Below are positions 52,977-61,684 of a DNA stretch of 64,000 nt, piece after piece. Position 1 is the first letter of the stretch. Each line of letters opens with the position of its first letter. Position numbers and translations under genes: made by a program. The stretch comes from Streptomyces zaomyceticus (GTDB lineage: Bacteria; Actinomycetota; Actinomycetes; Streptomycetales; Streptomycetaceae), in contig NZ_BNBZ01000001.1 of NCBI RefSeq assembly GCF_014656215.1, positions 124,001-188,000 on the forward strand, read 5' to 3'. A model generated the notes under the pieces. The model did not search any database. It saw only the letters and a list, made by a program, of their open reading frames with translations, and was not told the origin of the DNA.

Positions 52977-55688
52977 TCAGCGGCTGTCGCTGCCCTTCGA
53001 CTCGGCCGCCGCGCGGCCGGCCTCCAGACGCGCCACCGGGATCCGGAAGGGCGAGCAGGAGACGTAGTCGAGACCGACCTCGTGGAAGAAGTGCACCGAC
53101 TCCGGGTCGCCGCCGTGCTCGCCGCAGACACCGAGCTTGATGTCGGGGCGGGTGGCGCGGCCGGCCTGGACGGCGCTGCGCACGAGCGCGCCGACACCGT
53201 CCTTGTCGATGGTCTCGAAGGGGCTGACGCCGAAGATGCCCTTCTCCAGGTACGCGGTGAAGAACGAGGCCTCCACGTCGTCGCGGGAGAAGCCCCACAC
53301 CGTCTGGGTCAGGTCGTTGGTGCCGAAGGAGAAGAACTCGGCGGCCTCGGCGATCTGACCGGCGGTCACGGCGGCGCGCGGCAGCTCGATCATGGTGCCG
53401 AGCGCGAGCTTGAGCTCCACGCCGGTGCGGGCCTGCACCTCGGCGATGACCTGCTCGGCCTCCTCGCGGACGATCTCCAGCTCCTGGACGGTGCCGACGA
53501 GCGGGATCATGATCTCGACGCGCGGGTCGCCCTTGGCGTCGATGCGCTGGGCCGCGGCCTCGGCGATCGCCCGGACCTGCATGGTGAACAGACCGGGGAT
53601 GACCAGGCCGAGGCGGACACCGCGCAGACCCAGCATCGGGTTCTGCTCGTGCAGACGGTGCACGGCCTGGAGCAGGCGCAGGTCGTTCTCGTGCGGCTCC
53701 TTGCGGGACTCGGCGAGAGCCACGCGCACCGACAGCTCGGTGATGTCGGGCAGGAACTCGTGCAGCGGCGGGTCGAGCAGGCGGACCGTGACGGGCAGCC
53801 CGTCCATGGCCTCGAAGAGCTCGACGAAGTCGGTCTTCTGCAGCGGCAGGAGGGCTTCCAGGGCGTCGTCGCGCTCGACGTCGGTGTCGGCCAGGATCAG
53901 CCGCTCGACGAACTGGCGGCGCTCGCCGAGGAACATGTGCTCGGTGCGGCAGAGACCGATGCCCTGGGCGCCGAAGCGGCGGGCGCGGTTGGCGTCCTCG
54001 GCGTTGTCGGCGTTGGCGCGGACCCGCAGCCGGCGGACGCGGTCCGCGTAGGCCATGATCCGGTGCACGGCGGCGACGAGCTCGTCGGCGTCGTCGGCGC
54101 CGGCGTGCATGCGGCCCTCGAAGTACTCGACGACCGGGGACGGTACGACGGGTACCTCACCGAGGTAGACCTTGCCGGTGGAGCCGTCGATGGAGACGAC
54201 GTCGCCCTCCTCGACGACCTGGCCGTCGGAGGTGGTCATCCGGCGGCGCTTGGTGTCGACCTCGAGCTCCTCGGCGCCGCAGACACAGGTCTTGCCCATG
54301 CCGCGGGCGACGACGGCGGCGTGCGAGGTCTTGCCGCCGCGGGAGGTGAGGATGCCCTCGGCGGCGATCATGCCGTCCAGGTCGTCCGGGTTGGTCTCGC
54401 GGCGGATCAGGATGACCTTCTCGCCGGACCGGGACCACTTGACCGCGGTGTACGAGTCGAAGACGGCCTTGCCGACCGCGGCGCCCGGGGAGGCGGCGAT
54501 GCCGCGCCCGATCTGGTCGACCTTCGCGTCCTCGTCGAACTTGGGGAACATCAGCTGGGCGAGCTGCGCGCCGGTGACGCGCTGGAGCGCCTCGGCCTCG
54601 TCGATCAGGCCCTGGTCCACGAGCTGCGTGGCGATGCGGAAGGCGGCACCGGCGGTGCGCTTGCCGACGCGGGTCTGGAGCATCCAGAGCTGGCCGCGCT
54701 CGATCGTGAACTCGATGTCGCAGAGATCCTTGTAGTGGGTCTCCAGCGTGTTCATGATGTGCATGAGCTGGTCGTACGACGTCTTGTCGATCGACTCGAG
54801 GTCGGCCAGCGGCACGGTGTTGCGGATACCGGCGACGACGTCCTCGCCCTGCGCGTTCTGCAGGTAGTCGCCGTAGACGCCGGCGTGGCCGGAGGCGGGG
54901 TCGCGGGTGAAGGCGACACCGGTGCCGGAGTCCGGGCCGAGGTTGCCGAAGACCATCGAGCAGACGTTGACCGCGGTGCCGAGGTCGCCGGGGATGCGCT
55001 CCTGGCGGCGGTACAGCTTGGCGCGGTCGGTGTTCCAGGAGTTGAAGACGGCCTCGATGGCGAGGTCCATCTGCTCGCGCGGGTCCTGGGGGAAGTCGCG
55101 GCCGGTCTCGGCCTTGACGATCTTCTTGAAGTGCTTGACGACCTTCTTCAGGTCGGCGGCGTCGAGGTCGGTGTCGCTGGCGACCTTCTTCGTCGTCTTC
55201 GCCTCGTCCAGCGCGTCCTCGAAGAGCTCGCCCTCGACGCCGAGGACGGTCTTGCCGAACATCTGGATGAGACGGCGGTACGAGTCCCAGGCGAAGCGCT
55301 CGTTGTCGGCCTGGCGGGCGAGGCCGGCGACGGACTCGTCGGAGAGGCCGATGTTGAGGACCGTGTCCATCATGCCCGGCATGGAGAACTTCGCTCCGGA
55401 GCGGACGGAGACGAGCAGCGGGTCGTCCGCCTGCCCGAGCTTCTTGCCCATCTGCCGCTCGAGGGCGTCGAGGTGGGCGCTCACCTCGTCGCGGAGCTCG
55501 ACCGGCTCCGAGCCGCTCTCGAGGTAGACCTTGCACGCTTCGGTGGTGATCGTGAAGCCGGGGGGGACCGGGAGGCCGAGGTTGGTCATCTCGGCGAGAT
55601 TCGCGCCCTTGCCACCGAGCAGGTCCTTCAGGTCCCTGTTGCCCTCGGTGAAGTCGTACACGAACTTCTGATCATTGTTTTCCGACAC
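52977..55688 (-). CDS. ppdK: Pyruvate, phosphate dikinase
   Basis: A 903-residue enzyme interconverting pyruvate, ATP and phosphate with PEP, AMP and PPi. FVYDFTEGNRDLKDLLGGKGANLAEM opens the ATP-grasp domain. GGKTSHAAVVARGMGKTCV carries the phospho-carrier His456, and LGVCGEHGGDP near the end carries active-site Cys855 of the PEP/pyruvate TIM barrel. Length and residues are all normal. The GTG at 55688 (VSENNDQKF) was chosen as the conserved start; an in-frame upstream ATG at 55781 would add 31 atypical residues. It is flanked downstream by two strong terminators. Confidence 0.95.
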   Translation of the reverse strand: MSENNDQKFVYDFTEGNRDLKDLLGGKGANLAEMTNLGLPVPPGFTITTEACKVYLESGSEPVELRDEVSAHLDALERQMGKKLGQADDPLLVSVRSGAKFSMPGMMDTVLNIGLSDESVAGLARQADNERFAWDSYRRLIQMFGKTVLGVEGELFEDALDEAKTTKKVASDTDLDAADLKKVVKHFKKIVKAETGRDFPQDPREQMDLAIEAVFNSWNTDRAKLYRRQERIPGDLGTAVNVCSMVFGNLGPDSGTGVAFTRDPASGHAGVYGDYLQNAQGEDVVAGIRNTVPLADLESIDKTSYDQLMHIMNTLETHYKDLCDIEFTIERGQLWMLQTRVGKRTAGAAFRIATQLVDQGLIDEAEALQRVTGAQLAQLMFPKFDEDAKVDQIGRGIAASPGAAVGKAVFDSYTAVKWSRSGEKVILIRRETNPDDLDGMIAAEGILTSRGGKTSHAAVVARGMGKTCVCGAEELEVDTKRRRMTTSDGQVVEEGDVVSIDGSTGKVYLGEVPVVPSPVVEYFEGRMHAGADDADELVAAVHRIMAYADRVRRLRVRANADNAEDANRARRFGAQGIGLCRTEHMFLGERRQFVERLILADTDVERDDALEALLPLQKTDFVELFEAMDGLPVTVRLLDPPLHEFLPDITELSVRVALAESRKEPHENDLRLLQAVHRLHEQNPMLGLRGVRLGLVIPGLFTMQVRAIAEAAAQRIDAKGDPRVEIMIPLVGTVQELEIVREEAEQVIAEVQARTGVELKLALGTMIELPRAAVTAGQIAEAAEFFSFGTNDLTQTVWGFSRDDVEASFFTAYLEKGIFGVSPFETIDKDGVGALVRSAVQAGRATRPDIKLGVCGEHGGDPESVHFFHEVGLDYVSCSPFRIPVARLEAGRAAAESKGSDSR

Positions 55689-56054
55689 GGGTCCCGACTC
55701 CTCGATGACTCGGTTGGCTGCCCTGACGGCGAGGAACATACCCAGATCGAAGGCTTCTGGGGAGGTACGCCTAGCGGTCACGTGGCCTTAACCACCCGTC
55801 CGCCAGCACTTCGAAAGTAACCGGGAGGTAGCTTCCGTTTTCAGACCCCGAAGGCTGCATGACCCAAAGCAGAGGGAAGTCGCTCGAATGAGCGTGCATC
55901 CGAGCACTTGCGTTCAACTCTTGAACGCAAAAAGGGTGGCACCCCGTGCCACCCTTCAGGCGGTGCAGCCGCTTGCAACCTGCTCATCTGAGCACCACCC
56001 CCCTCAAGGGTGGCGAGGATCACTCCCCCGGAACGGCCGAATCGAGGCCGAATC
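55689..56054. other. 366-nt intergenic region between dusB and ppdK
   Basis: It holds the dusB terminator (55929-55956), an adjacent perfect inverted repeat TTGCGTTCAA/TTGAACGCAA (55908-55930), and the ppdK leader and promoter region. No convincing -35/-10 pair or riboswitch fold was recognised, and no gene is evident. Confidence 0.5.
55929..55956 (-). terminator. Rho-independent terminator of dusB
   Basis: On the minus strand AAGGGTGGCAC-GGG-GTGCCACCCTT (11-bp perfect stem, 3-nt loop) is followed directly by TTTGCG, giving a five-T run. It lies about 100 nt after the dusB stop. A second inverted repeat (55908-55930) follows immediately and could back it up. Confidence 0.85.
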
Positions 56055-57191
56055 TCAGCCGCCGGACGTGTCCAGCTCGGCTTCCTCGCTCACGCCGGAG
56101 CAGTCGTACGGGTCCTTCAACCAGCCATCGGGCAGGACAACTCGGTTGTTTCCGGACGTACGGCCCCGAGGGCCGTCCGCACCCACCGGCCACGACTGGT
56201 CCAGGTCCAGCTCGCTCAACTGAGCGCTCAGTTCGTCCAGGGAGGAGGTGACGGCCAGCTTCTTGCGCATCTCGGAGCCCACCGAGAAGCCCTTCAGGTA
56301 CCAGGCCACATGCTTGCGGAAGTCGATGACACCGCGTGCCTCGTCACCGAGCCACTCGCCGAGCAGCCGCGCGTGCCGCACCATCGCGTCCGCGACCACC
56401 CGCAGCCCGGGCGCGGCGTAGGCACCGGTGCCCTCGAAGCCCGCCACCAGGTCCGCGAAGAGCCACGGCCGCCCCAGGCAGCCACGGCCGACGACCACGC
56501 CGTCGCAGCCCGTCTCCCGCATCATCCGCAGGGCGTCGTCGGCGGACCAGATGTCGCCGTTGCCGAGCACCGGGATCTCGGGCACATGCTCCTTGAGACG
56601 CGCGATCGCGTCCCAGTCCGCCGTACCGCCGTAGTGCTGGGCAGCCGTCCGCCCGTGCAGGGCGATCGCCGTGACACCCTCCTCCACCGCGATCCGGCCC
56701 GCGTCCAGGAAGGTGATGTGGTCGTCGTCGATGCCCTTGCGCATCTTCATCGTGACCGGCAGCTCGCCGGCGTTGGTCACGGCCTCGTTCAGGATCGCCC
56801 GCAGCAGCGGCCGCTTGTAGGGCAGGGCCGAGCCACCGCCCTTCCGCGTCACCTTGGGGACCGGGCAGCCGAAGTTCAGGTCGATGTGGTCGGCGAGGTC
56901 CTCGTCGACGATCATCCGCACGGCCTTGCCGACCGTCACCGGGTCCACCCCGTACAGCTGGATCGAGCGGGGCTGCTCGGTCGCGTCGAAGCGGATGAGC
57001 TGCATCGTCTTCTCGTTGCGCTCGACCAGGGCGCGTGTCGTGATCATCTCGCTCACGAACAGCCCCTTGCCGCCGCTGAACTCGCGGCAGAGGGTACGGA
57101 AGGGGGCGTTGGTGATGCCGGCCATGGGGGCGAGCACCACCGGCGGCTGCACGATGTGCGGCCCGATGGCGAGAGGGGAGAACGCGGTCAT
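56055..57191 (-). CDS. dusB: tRNA-dihydrouridine synthase (DusB type)
   Basis: A 378-residue flavoenzyme reducing uridine to dihydrouridine in tRNA. VVLAPMAGITNAPFRTLCREF is the FMN-site opening. HIDLNFGCPVPKVTRKGGGSAL contains the catalytic Cys and tRNA-contact Lys/Arg, and IALHGRTAAQHYGG and PVLGNGDIWSADDAL bind the FMN phosphate. The ATG giving TAFSPLAIGPHIVQPP was chosen by family resemblance; an in-frame ATG 10 codons upstream is possible. Neither has a good ribosome binding site, so the message may be leaderless. The divergent MFS gene starts 22-52 nt away. Confidence 0.92.
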   Translation of the reverse strand: MTAFSPLAIGPHIVQPPVVLAPMAGITNAPFRTLCREFSGGKGLFVSEMITTRALVERNEKTMQLIRFDATEQPRSIQLYGVDPVTVGKAVRMIVDEDLADHIDLNFGCPVPKVTRKGGGSALPYKRPLLRAILNEAVTNAGELPVTMKMRKGIDDDHITFLDAGRIAVEEGVTAIALHGRTAAQHYGGTADWDAIARLKEHVPEIPVLGNGDIWSADDALRMMRETGCDGVVVGRGCLGRPWLFADLVAGFEGTGAYAAPGLRVVADAMVRHARLLGEWLGDEARGVIDFRKHVAWYLKGFSVGSEMRKKLAVTSSLDELSAQLSELDLDQSWPVGADGPRGRTSGNNRVVLPDGWLKDPYDCSGVSEEAELDTSGG

Positions 57192-57243
57192 GGGCCCATT
57201 GTCGCGTACTGCGGCGGTCATTAGTTAGCCGTACTATCCGAAC

Positions 57244-58701
57244 ATGCCCGAGCTCACACGCTCGCAACTCCCCCGGGGCCGGCAACTCGTCGTCCTGGCG
57301 ATCTGCTGCATGAGCCTGCTGATCGTCAGCCTGGACAACACGGCGCTCAATGTCGCCCTGCCCTCCCTGCGGCGCGACCTGGGCGCCTCCGTCGCCGGAC
57401 TGCAGTGGGTCATCGACGCGTACACCCTGGTCCTGGCCTCGCTGCTCATGCTGGCCGGCTCCACCGCCGACCGGATCGGCCGCCGCAAGGTCTTCGTGAC
57501 CGGGCTCGTCGTCTTCGCCCTCGGCTCGCTGCTCTGCTCCCTCGCGCCGAACCTGGAGGCGCTGATCGCCTTCCGCGCGGTACAGGCCGTCGGCGGCTCG
57601 ATGCTGAATCCGGTCGCCATGTCGATCATCACCAACACGTTCACCGAACCCGCCGCACGCGCGCGTGCCATCGGCGTCTGGGGCGCGGTCGTCGGCATCT
57701 CCCTGGCCCTGGGGCCGCTGGTCGGCGGGGTGCTCGTCGAGTCGGTCGGCTGGCGGGCGATCTTCTGGGTCAACCTGCCCGTCGCCCTCGTCGCCCTGGT
57801 CCTCACCCTGCGGTACGTCCCCGAGTCCCGCGCGCCCCGCCCCCGGCGCGCCGACCCGGTCGGGCAGCTCCTGGTCGCGACCCTCCTCGGCTCGCTCACC
57901 TACGCGATCATCGAGAGCGATCCGTTCTTCGCCGGGATCACGGTCGCGGCGCTCGCCGGAGTCCTCGTGTACGAGCCGAGGCGCCGCGAGCCCCTGATCG
58001 ACCTGCGGTTCTTCCGCAGCGCGCCGTTCAGCGGGGCCACCGTCGTCGCGGTCTGCGCCTTCTCGGGCTTCGCCGGCTTCCTGTTCCTGAACACCCTGTA
58101 CCTCCAGGAGGCGCGCGGTCTCTCCCCGCTGGAGGCCGGCCTGTACGTGCTGCCGATGGCGGGCATGACCTTCGTCTTCGCCCCGCTGTCGGGACGGCTC
58201 ACGGGCGCGCGCGGGCCCCGGCTCCCGCTGCTCCTGGCGGGGACGGCGATGACGGCCGGGGCGCTGCTCTTCGCCGCCTTCGGGGCCGAGACGCGCGATC
58301 CGCTGCTCTTCACCGGGTACGTGGTCTTCGGCATCGGCTTCGGTCTGGTGAACGCGCCCATCACCAACACCGCCGTCTCCGGGATGCCCCGCGCGCAGGC
58401 CGGGGTGGCGGCGGCGGTGGCCTCGACGAGCCGCCAGGTCGGGCAGACCCTCGGGGTGGCGGTCGTCGGCGCGGTGCTGGCGGCCGGGGTGGGCGCCGGG
58501 ACGTCCCCGGACGACTTCGCGGCGGCGGCCCGGCCGGCCTACTGGGTGGTGACGGCGTGCGGGCTCGCGGTCCTCGCGGTCGGGGCGCTGACCAGCGGGA
58601 AGTGGGCGCGGCGCACGGCGGAGCGGACGGCCCGGTGCCTGGAGACGGAGGACGGTGCCCGGACGGCGGACGGGACGGGACGGCCGCTCAGGCGGCCGTG
58701 A
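57244..58701 (+). CDS. MFS drug exporter (EmrB/QacA, DHA2 type)
   Basis: A 485-residue, 14-helix transporter. SLDNTALNVALPSLRRDLGAS is motif D1, GSTADRIGRRKVFVTGL motif A, and GISLALGPLVGGVLVESVGWRAIFWVN motif C with the antiporter Gly/Pro signature. The C-terminal tail is Arg/Thr/Glu-rich. The substrate is not predictable. It is divergent from dusB with only 22 nt from the furthest upstream dusB ATG to its own, and no ribosome binding site is seen. It is convergent with the XRE regulator, with a 14-nt overlap of coding ends. Confidence 0.88.
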   Translation: MPELTRSQLPRGRQLVVLAICCMSLLIVSLDNTALNVALPSLRRDLGASVAGLQWVIDAYTLVLASLLMLAGSTADRIGRRKVFVTGLVVFALGSLLCSLAPNLEALIAFRAVQAVGGSMLNPVAMSIITNTFTEPAARARAIGVWGAVVGISLALGPLVGGVLVESVGWRAIFWVNLPVALVALVLTLRYVPESRAPRPRRADPVGQLLVATLLGSLTYAIIESDPFFAGITVAALAGVLVYEPRRREPLIDLRFFRSAPFSGATVVAVCAFSGFAGFLFLNTLYLQEARGLSPLEAGLYVLPMAGMTFVFAPLSGRLTGARGPRLPLLLAGTAMTAGALLFAAFGAETRDPLLFTGYVVFGIGFGLVNAPITNTAVSGMPRAQAGVAAAVASTSRQVGQTLGVAVVGAVLAAGVGAGTSPDDFAAAARPAYWVVTACGLAVLAVGALTSGKWARRTAERTARCLETEDGARTADGTGRPLRRP

Positions 58702-59575
58702 GGGCCCGCGCCGCCTGGGCCTCCTCGTGCACGGCGAGCTCCAGGAGCCGTTCGAGCCGCGCCCGGGACTCCTCGTCGAGGGGTACGTACGTGCCCAGCC
58801 GCGGCCCCGCGGCCGGGCCCAGCCAGAGGTTGGTGTGCTCCAGGTGCAGCACGCCCACCCGGGCGTTGCGGATGACCTTGGCGCGGCCGGCGAGGTCGGC
58901 GACGTCGCGCCGGTCCCAGAGCTCGCAGAACTCCGGGGAGGCGTCCTGGAGCCGCTGGACGAGTGCCTTCCAGGCGGGTTCGGCCAGGTGCTCGGCCATG
59001 GAGGCGCGCAGCTTGCCGACCATCGCGCGCAGGACCTCCGGGAGGTCGCCGAAGGCGGCGCGGAAGTCGTCGTGCGTGAAGGCGAGCCAGAGGGTGTTGC
59101 GGTCCTCGCGGGGCAGCGCGTCAAGATCGCAGTAGAGCCGCCCGAAGGTGCGGTTGTAGGCGAGGAAGTCGTACCGGCTGTTCTGGACGCAGGCGGGGAC
59201 CGGTTCCAGCTGGTGGAGCAGTTCGCGCAGTGCGGGGGTGACGGCCGGGCAGGTCGTCCCGGGGTGGGGGTCGCTCTGTCCGGCGAGGGCGAAGAGGTGG
59301 CTCCGCTCGGTGGGGTCGAGGAGCAGGGCGTCGGCGAGGGCGTCGAGGACCTGCGGGGAGACCGTGATGTCCCGGGCCTGTTCGAGCCAGGTGTACCAGG
59401 TGACGCCGACCGCGGAGAGGTGGGCGACCTCCTCGCGGCGCAGGCCCGGGGTGCGGCGGCGGCGCCCCCGGGGCAGGCCGACCTGCTCGGGGGTGATGCG
59501 CTCGCGTCGGCTGCGCAGGAAGGCGGCGAGTTCGTGTCGCCGTGTGCCGGGTCCGGCCGTCGTCATGGTCGTCAC
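58688..59575 (-). CDS. XRE/MmyB-type transcriptional regulator
   Basis: A 295-residue protein. The N-terminal helix-turn-helix is RRTPGLRREEVAHLSAVGVTWYTWLEQ (about 40-66), the hallmark of the MmyB-like group. The C-terminal two thirds are the PAS-like MmyB ligand domain, with ACVQNSRYDFLAYNRTFGRLY and VGVLHLEHTNLWLGP; in MmyB this region binds fatty-acyl ligands. Members usually regulate an adjacent divergent SDR or exporter, here the MFS gene starting about 100 nt away. Two ATGs (59575, 59566) are possible starts. Confidence 0.85.
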   Translation of the reverse strand: MTTMTTAGPGTRRHELAAFLRSRRERITPEQVGLPRGRRRRTPGLRREEVAHLSAVGVTWYTWLEQARDITVSPQVLDALADALLLDPTERSHLFALAGQSDPHPGTTCPAVTPALRELLHQLEPVPACVQNSRYDFLAYNRTFGRLYCDLDALPREDRNTLWLAFTHDDFRAAFGDLPEVLRAMVGKLRASMAEHLAEPAWKALVQRLQDASPEFCELWDRRDVADLAGRAKVIRNARVGVLHLEHTNLWLGPAAGPRLGTYVPLDEESRARLERLLELAVHEEAQAARALTAA

Positions 59576-59607
59576 GCTCCCAGGGTGCCGGGGCGGTCAG
59601 CCCGTTG

Positions 59608-59649
59608 CCAGGTACTGCTTCTACCAGGATAAAGACGCTCTGGTACCAG
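59608..59649. promoter_or_regulatory. Candidate XRE/MmyB operator region
   Basis: Between the divergent regulator and MFS gene lie CCAGGTACTG (59608-59617), TACCAGG (59622-59628) and the perfect palindrome CTGGTACCAG (59640-59649), i.e. repeated CCAGGTA/TACCAGG half-sites. They overlap the presumed promoters. Confidence 0.5.
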
Positions 59650-59676
59650 GCTGAGGGTCGGCGGATCGTCGGATGC

Positions 59677-61128
59677 GTGACTTCGACCTCCGCTTCTCCC
59701 CTGTCCCCCGCGACCGGCGCCCCGCCCGTCGCCGCCGGCCGTCCGGCCCTCGGGCCGCTCGGCCTGTTCACGGTCCTGCTCGGCGCCGCGCTGCCGCTGA
59801 TCGACTTCTTCATCGTCAATGTCGCCCTGCCGTCCATCGACCGCGATCTGGCGGCAGGTCCGGCGCTACTCGAACTGGTCGTCGCCGGGTACGGCCTGTC
59901 GTACGCCGTCCTGCTCGTCCTCGGCGGACGGCTCGGCGACCTCTTCGGGCGCCGCCGGCTCTTCCTCGCGGGCATGGTCGCCTTCGGGCTGACCTCGCTC
60001 GCCTGCGGTCTCGCCCCGGACGCCTGGACGCTCGTCGGGGCGCGGGTGGCGCAGGGCGCGGCGGCGGCGCTGATGCTGCCGCAGGTCCTCGCGACCATCC
60101 ACTCCTCCACGGAGGGCGTCCGGCGGGCCAGGGCGCTGAGCCTGTACGGGGCGACCGCGGGACTCTCGATGGTGACCGGGCAGATCCTGGGCGGGGTCCT
60201 GGTGGCGGCCGATCTCGCGGGCTCCGGCTGGCGTGCGGTGTTCCTGGTGAACGTGCCGGTGGCGGTGGCGGGCCTCGTCCTGGCCCTCCGTACGGTCCCG
60301 GAGACCCGTTCGGAGCGTCCGGCGCCGGTGGACGCGGCGGGCACCCTGCTGCTCGCCGTCTCGCTGCTCACCCTGCTCGCCCCGCTGACGGAGGGCCGGG
60401 CGGCCGGCTGGCCGCTGTGGACGTGGGTGTCGCTCGCCGTGTTCCCGTTCGCCGCGGCGGCCTTCTGGTGGGTGGAGCGGCGGGCCGACCGCCGGGGCCG
60501 TACCCCGCTGGTCCCGCCGAGCCTGTTCGACCTGGTCTCGCTGCGGCGGGGACTCCTTCTCGTCCTGCCGCTCTCGGGCGGCTTCGGCGGCTTCATGTTC
60601 GTGATCGCGGTCGCGCTCCAGCAGGGCCTGGGCCTGGGCGCGGTGGCCTCGGGCCTGGCGCTGGTCCCGATGGCGGTGGCCTTCTTCGGGGCCTCGCTCG
60701 CGGGCCCCCGGCTGGTACGGCGCTGGGGCACCCGGGTGGTGGCAGTGGGCGCCCTGCTCCAGGCCCTCGGTCTCGGGCTGATCGCCCTGACCGCCTGGCG
60801 TTCCTGGCCGGACCTGTCGGTGGCGGGTCTGCTGCCCGGGATGGCGATCGCGGGTGTCGGGCAGGGCCTCCAGCTTCCGGTGCTGTTCCGGGTGGTGCTC
60901 TCGGAGGTGCCGGCGGAGCGGGCGGGCGTGGGCAGCGGCGTGATGGTGACCACCCAGCAGACGGCGCTGACCCTGGGTGTCGCGACCCTCGGCACGCTCT
61001 ATCTGGGCCTCACCGAGTCGGCCCCCGCGGCCTCGGGCACACCGCTGACGGTGACGGTCCTTCTCCAGATGGCGATGGCCCTGCTCACGGCTCTGCTGGC
61101 GGTGCGTCTGCCGAGGACCGTGCGGTAG
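59677..61128 (+). CDS. MFS drug exporter
   Basis: A 483-residue, 14-helix DHA2-type transporter. DFFIVNVALPSIDRDLAAGP is motif D1, GGRLGDLFGRRRLFLAGM motif A, and LSMVTGQILGGVLVAADL corresponds to motif C. The GTG start (TSTSASPLSPATG) gives a short cytoplasmic tail; the longer open frame overlaps the operator region and the XRE gene and is rejected. It is probably controlled by the divergent MmyB-type regulator through the CTGGTACCAG-type sites. A bidirectional-looking hairpin follows 34 nt after the stop. Confidence 0.87.
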   Translation: MTSTSASPLSPATGAPPVAAGRPALGPLGLFTVLLGAALPLIDFFIVNVALPSIDRDLAAGPALLELVVAGYGLSYAVLLVLGGRLGDLFGRRRLFLAGMVAFGLTSLACGLAPDAWTLVGARVAQGAAAALMLPQVLATIHSSTEGVRRARALSLYGATAGLSMVTGQILGGVLVAADLAGSGWRAVFLVNVPVAVAGLVLALRTVPETRSERPAPVDAAGTLLLAVSLLTLLAPLTEGRAAGWPLWTWVSLAVFPFAAAAFWWVERRADRRGRTPLVPPSLFDLVSLRRGLLLVLPLSGGFGGFMFVIAVALQQGLGLGAVASGLALVPMAVAFFGASLAGPRLVRRWGTRVVAVGALLQALGLGLIALTAWRSWPDLSVAGLLPGMAIAGVGQGLQLPVLFRVVLSEVPAERAGVGSGVMVTTQQTALTLGVATLGTLYLGLTESAPAASGTPLTVTVLLQMAMALLTALLAVRLPRTVR

Positions 61129-61162
61129 GCGGCGGCCCGCGGCGCCGCCCGGGCGGGCAGGG

Positions 61163-61199
61163 CGAAGGGCCCGGGGCGGCGACCGCCCCGGGCCCTTCG
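61163..61199. terminator. Shared terminator between MFS and DUF6243 genes
   Basis: CGAAGGGCCCGGGGCGG (61163-61179) pairs perfectly over 17 bp with 61183-61199, with a 3-nt loop. It lies between convergent genes and could serve both strands. Confidence 0.8.
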
Positions 61200-61216
61200 T
61201 CGTGCGGTGACCGCGC

Positions 61217-61492
61217 CTACTCCCGGCCCGTGCCGGTGGTTCCGGCGGCATCGGTGGTGCCGGTGGCATCGGTCGTGTCGGGGCTCGCGGCGCTCCGGTC
61301 GGCTTCGGCGCCCGGGTCGGTCCCGGCGGCCTCGGTTCCCCGGGTGCGCTCGCGCATCTTCTTCAGGAGTTCCTGCTTGCGGTCGTCGGCCGTGCCGCGG
61401 ACGGCACCGCCCTGGACGGCGCCGTGCTGGTCGGCGCGGGACAGCTTCTTGCGCTGCCCTCCGACGCCGAGGAGGTTGTTCCGCTTGGCCAT
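61217..61492 (-). CDS. DUF6243-type small protein
   Basis: A 91-residue hydrophilic protein. AKRNNLLGVGGQRKKLSRAD is the highly conserved opening of this Streptomyces-restricted family, followed by ADDRKQELLKKMRERTRG. The last 35 residues are a low-complexity Thr/Asp/Ala/Gly tail (TTDATGTTDAAGTTGTG) and probably disordered. No function is known. It converges on the MFS exporter. Confidence 0.8.
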   Translation of the reverse strand: MAKRNNLLGVGGQRKKLSRADQHGAVQGGAVRGTADDRKQELLKKMRERTRGTEAAGTDPGAEADRSAASPDTTDATGTTDAAGTTGTGRE

Positions 61493-61639
61493 GGGGTTCT
61501 CCCGTCAGTGAGGTGTGCGGTGGTCGGTCGCCTGCGCGGCGCGCTCACTCGTAGATCTGGAAGAACGAGTACATGCCGGTGACGCTACCCGGGCCGTCCT
61601 CCCCGGAGCATCCGCTTTTCCCGCCCTTCGGCCGCACGA

Positions 61640-61663
61640 ATGACAGATATTGAAATCTGTCAT
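61640..61663. promoter_or_regulatory. Palindromic operator upstream of the aldo/keto reductase
   Basis: ATGACAGAT (61640-61648) and ATCTGTCAT (61655-61663) are perfect 9-bp arms separated by 6 nt, a TetR-style operator 21 nt before the AKR ATG. A CTGTCAT half-site also lies just before the downstream TetR gene (about 62757-62763). Confidence 0.65.
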
Positions 61664-61684
61664 CGGTCATGCCATGCTTCTCGC

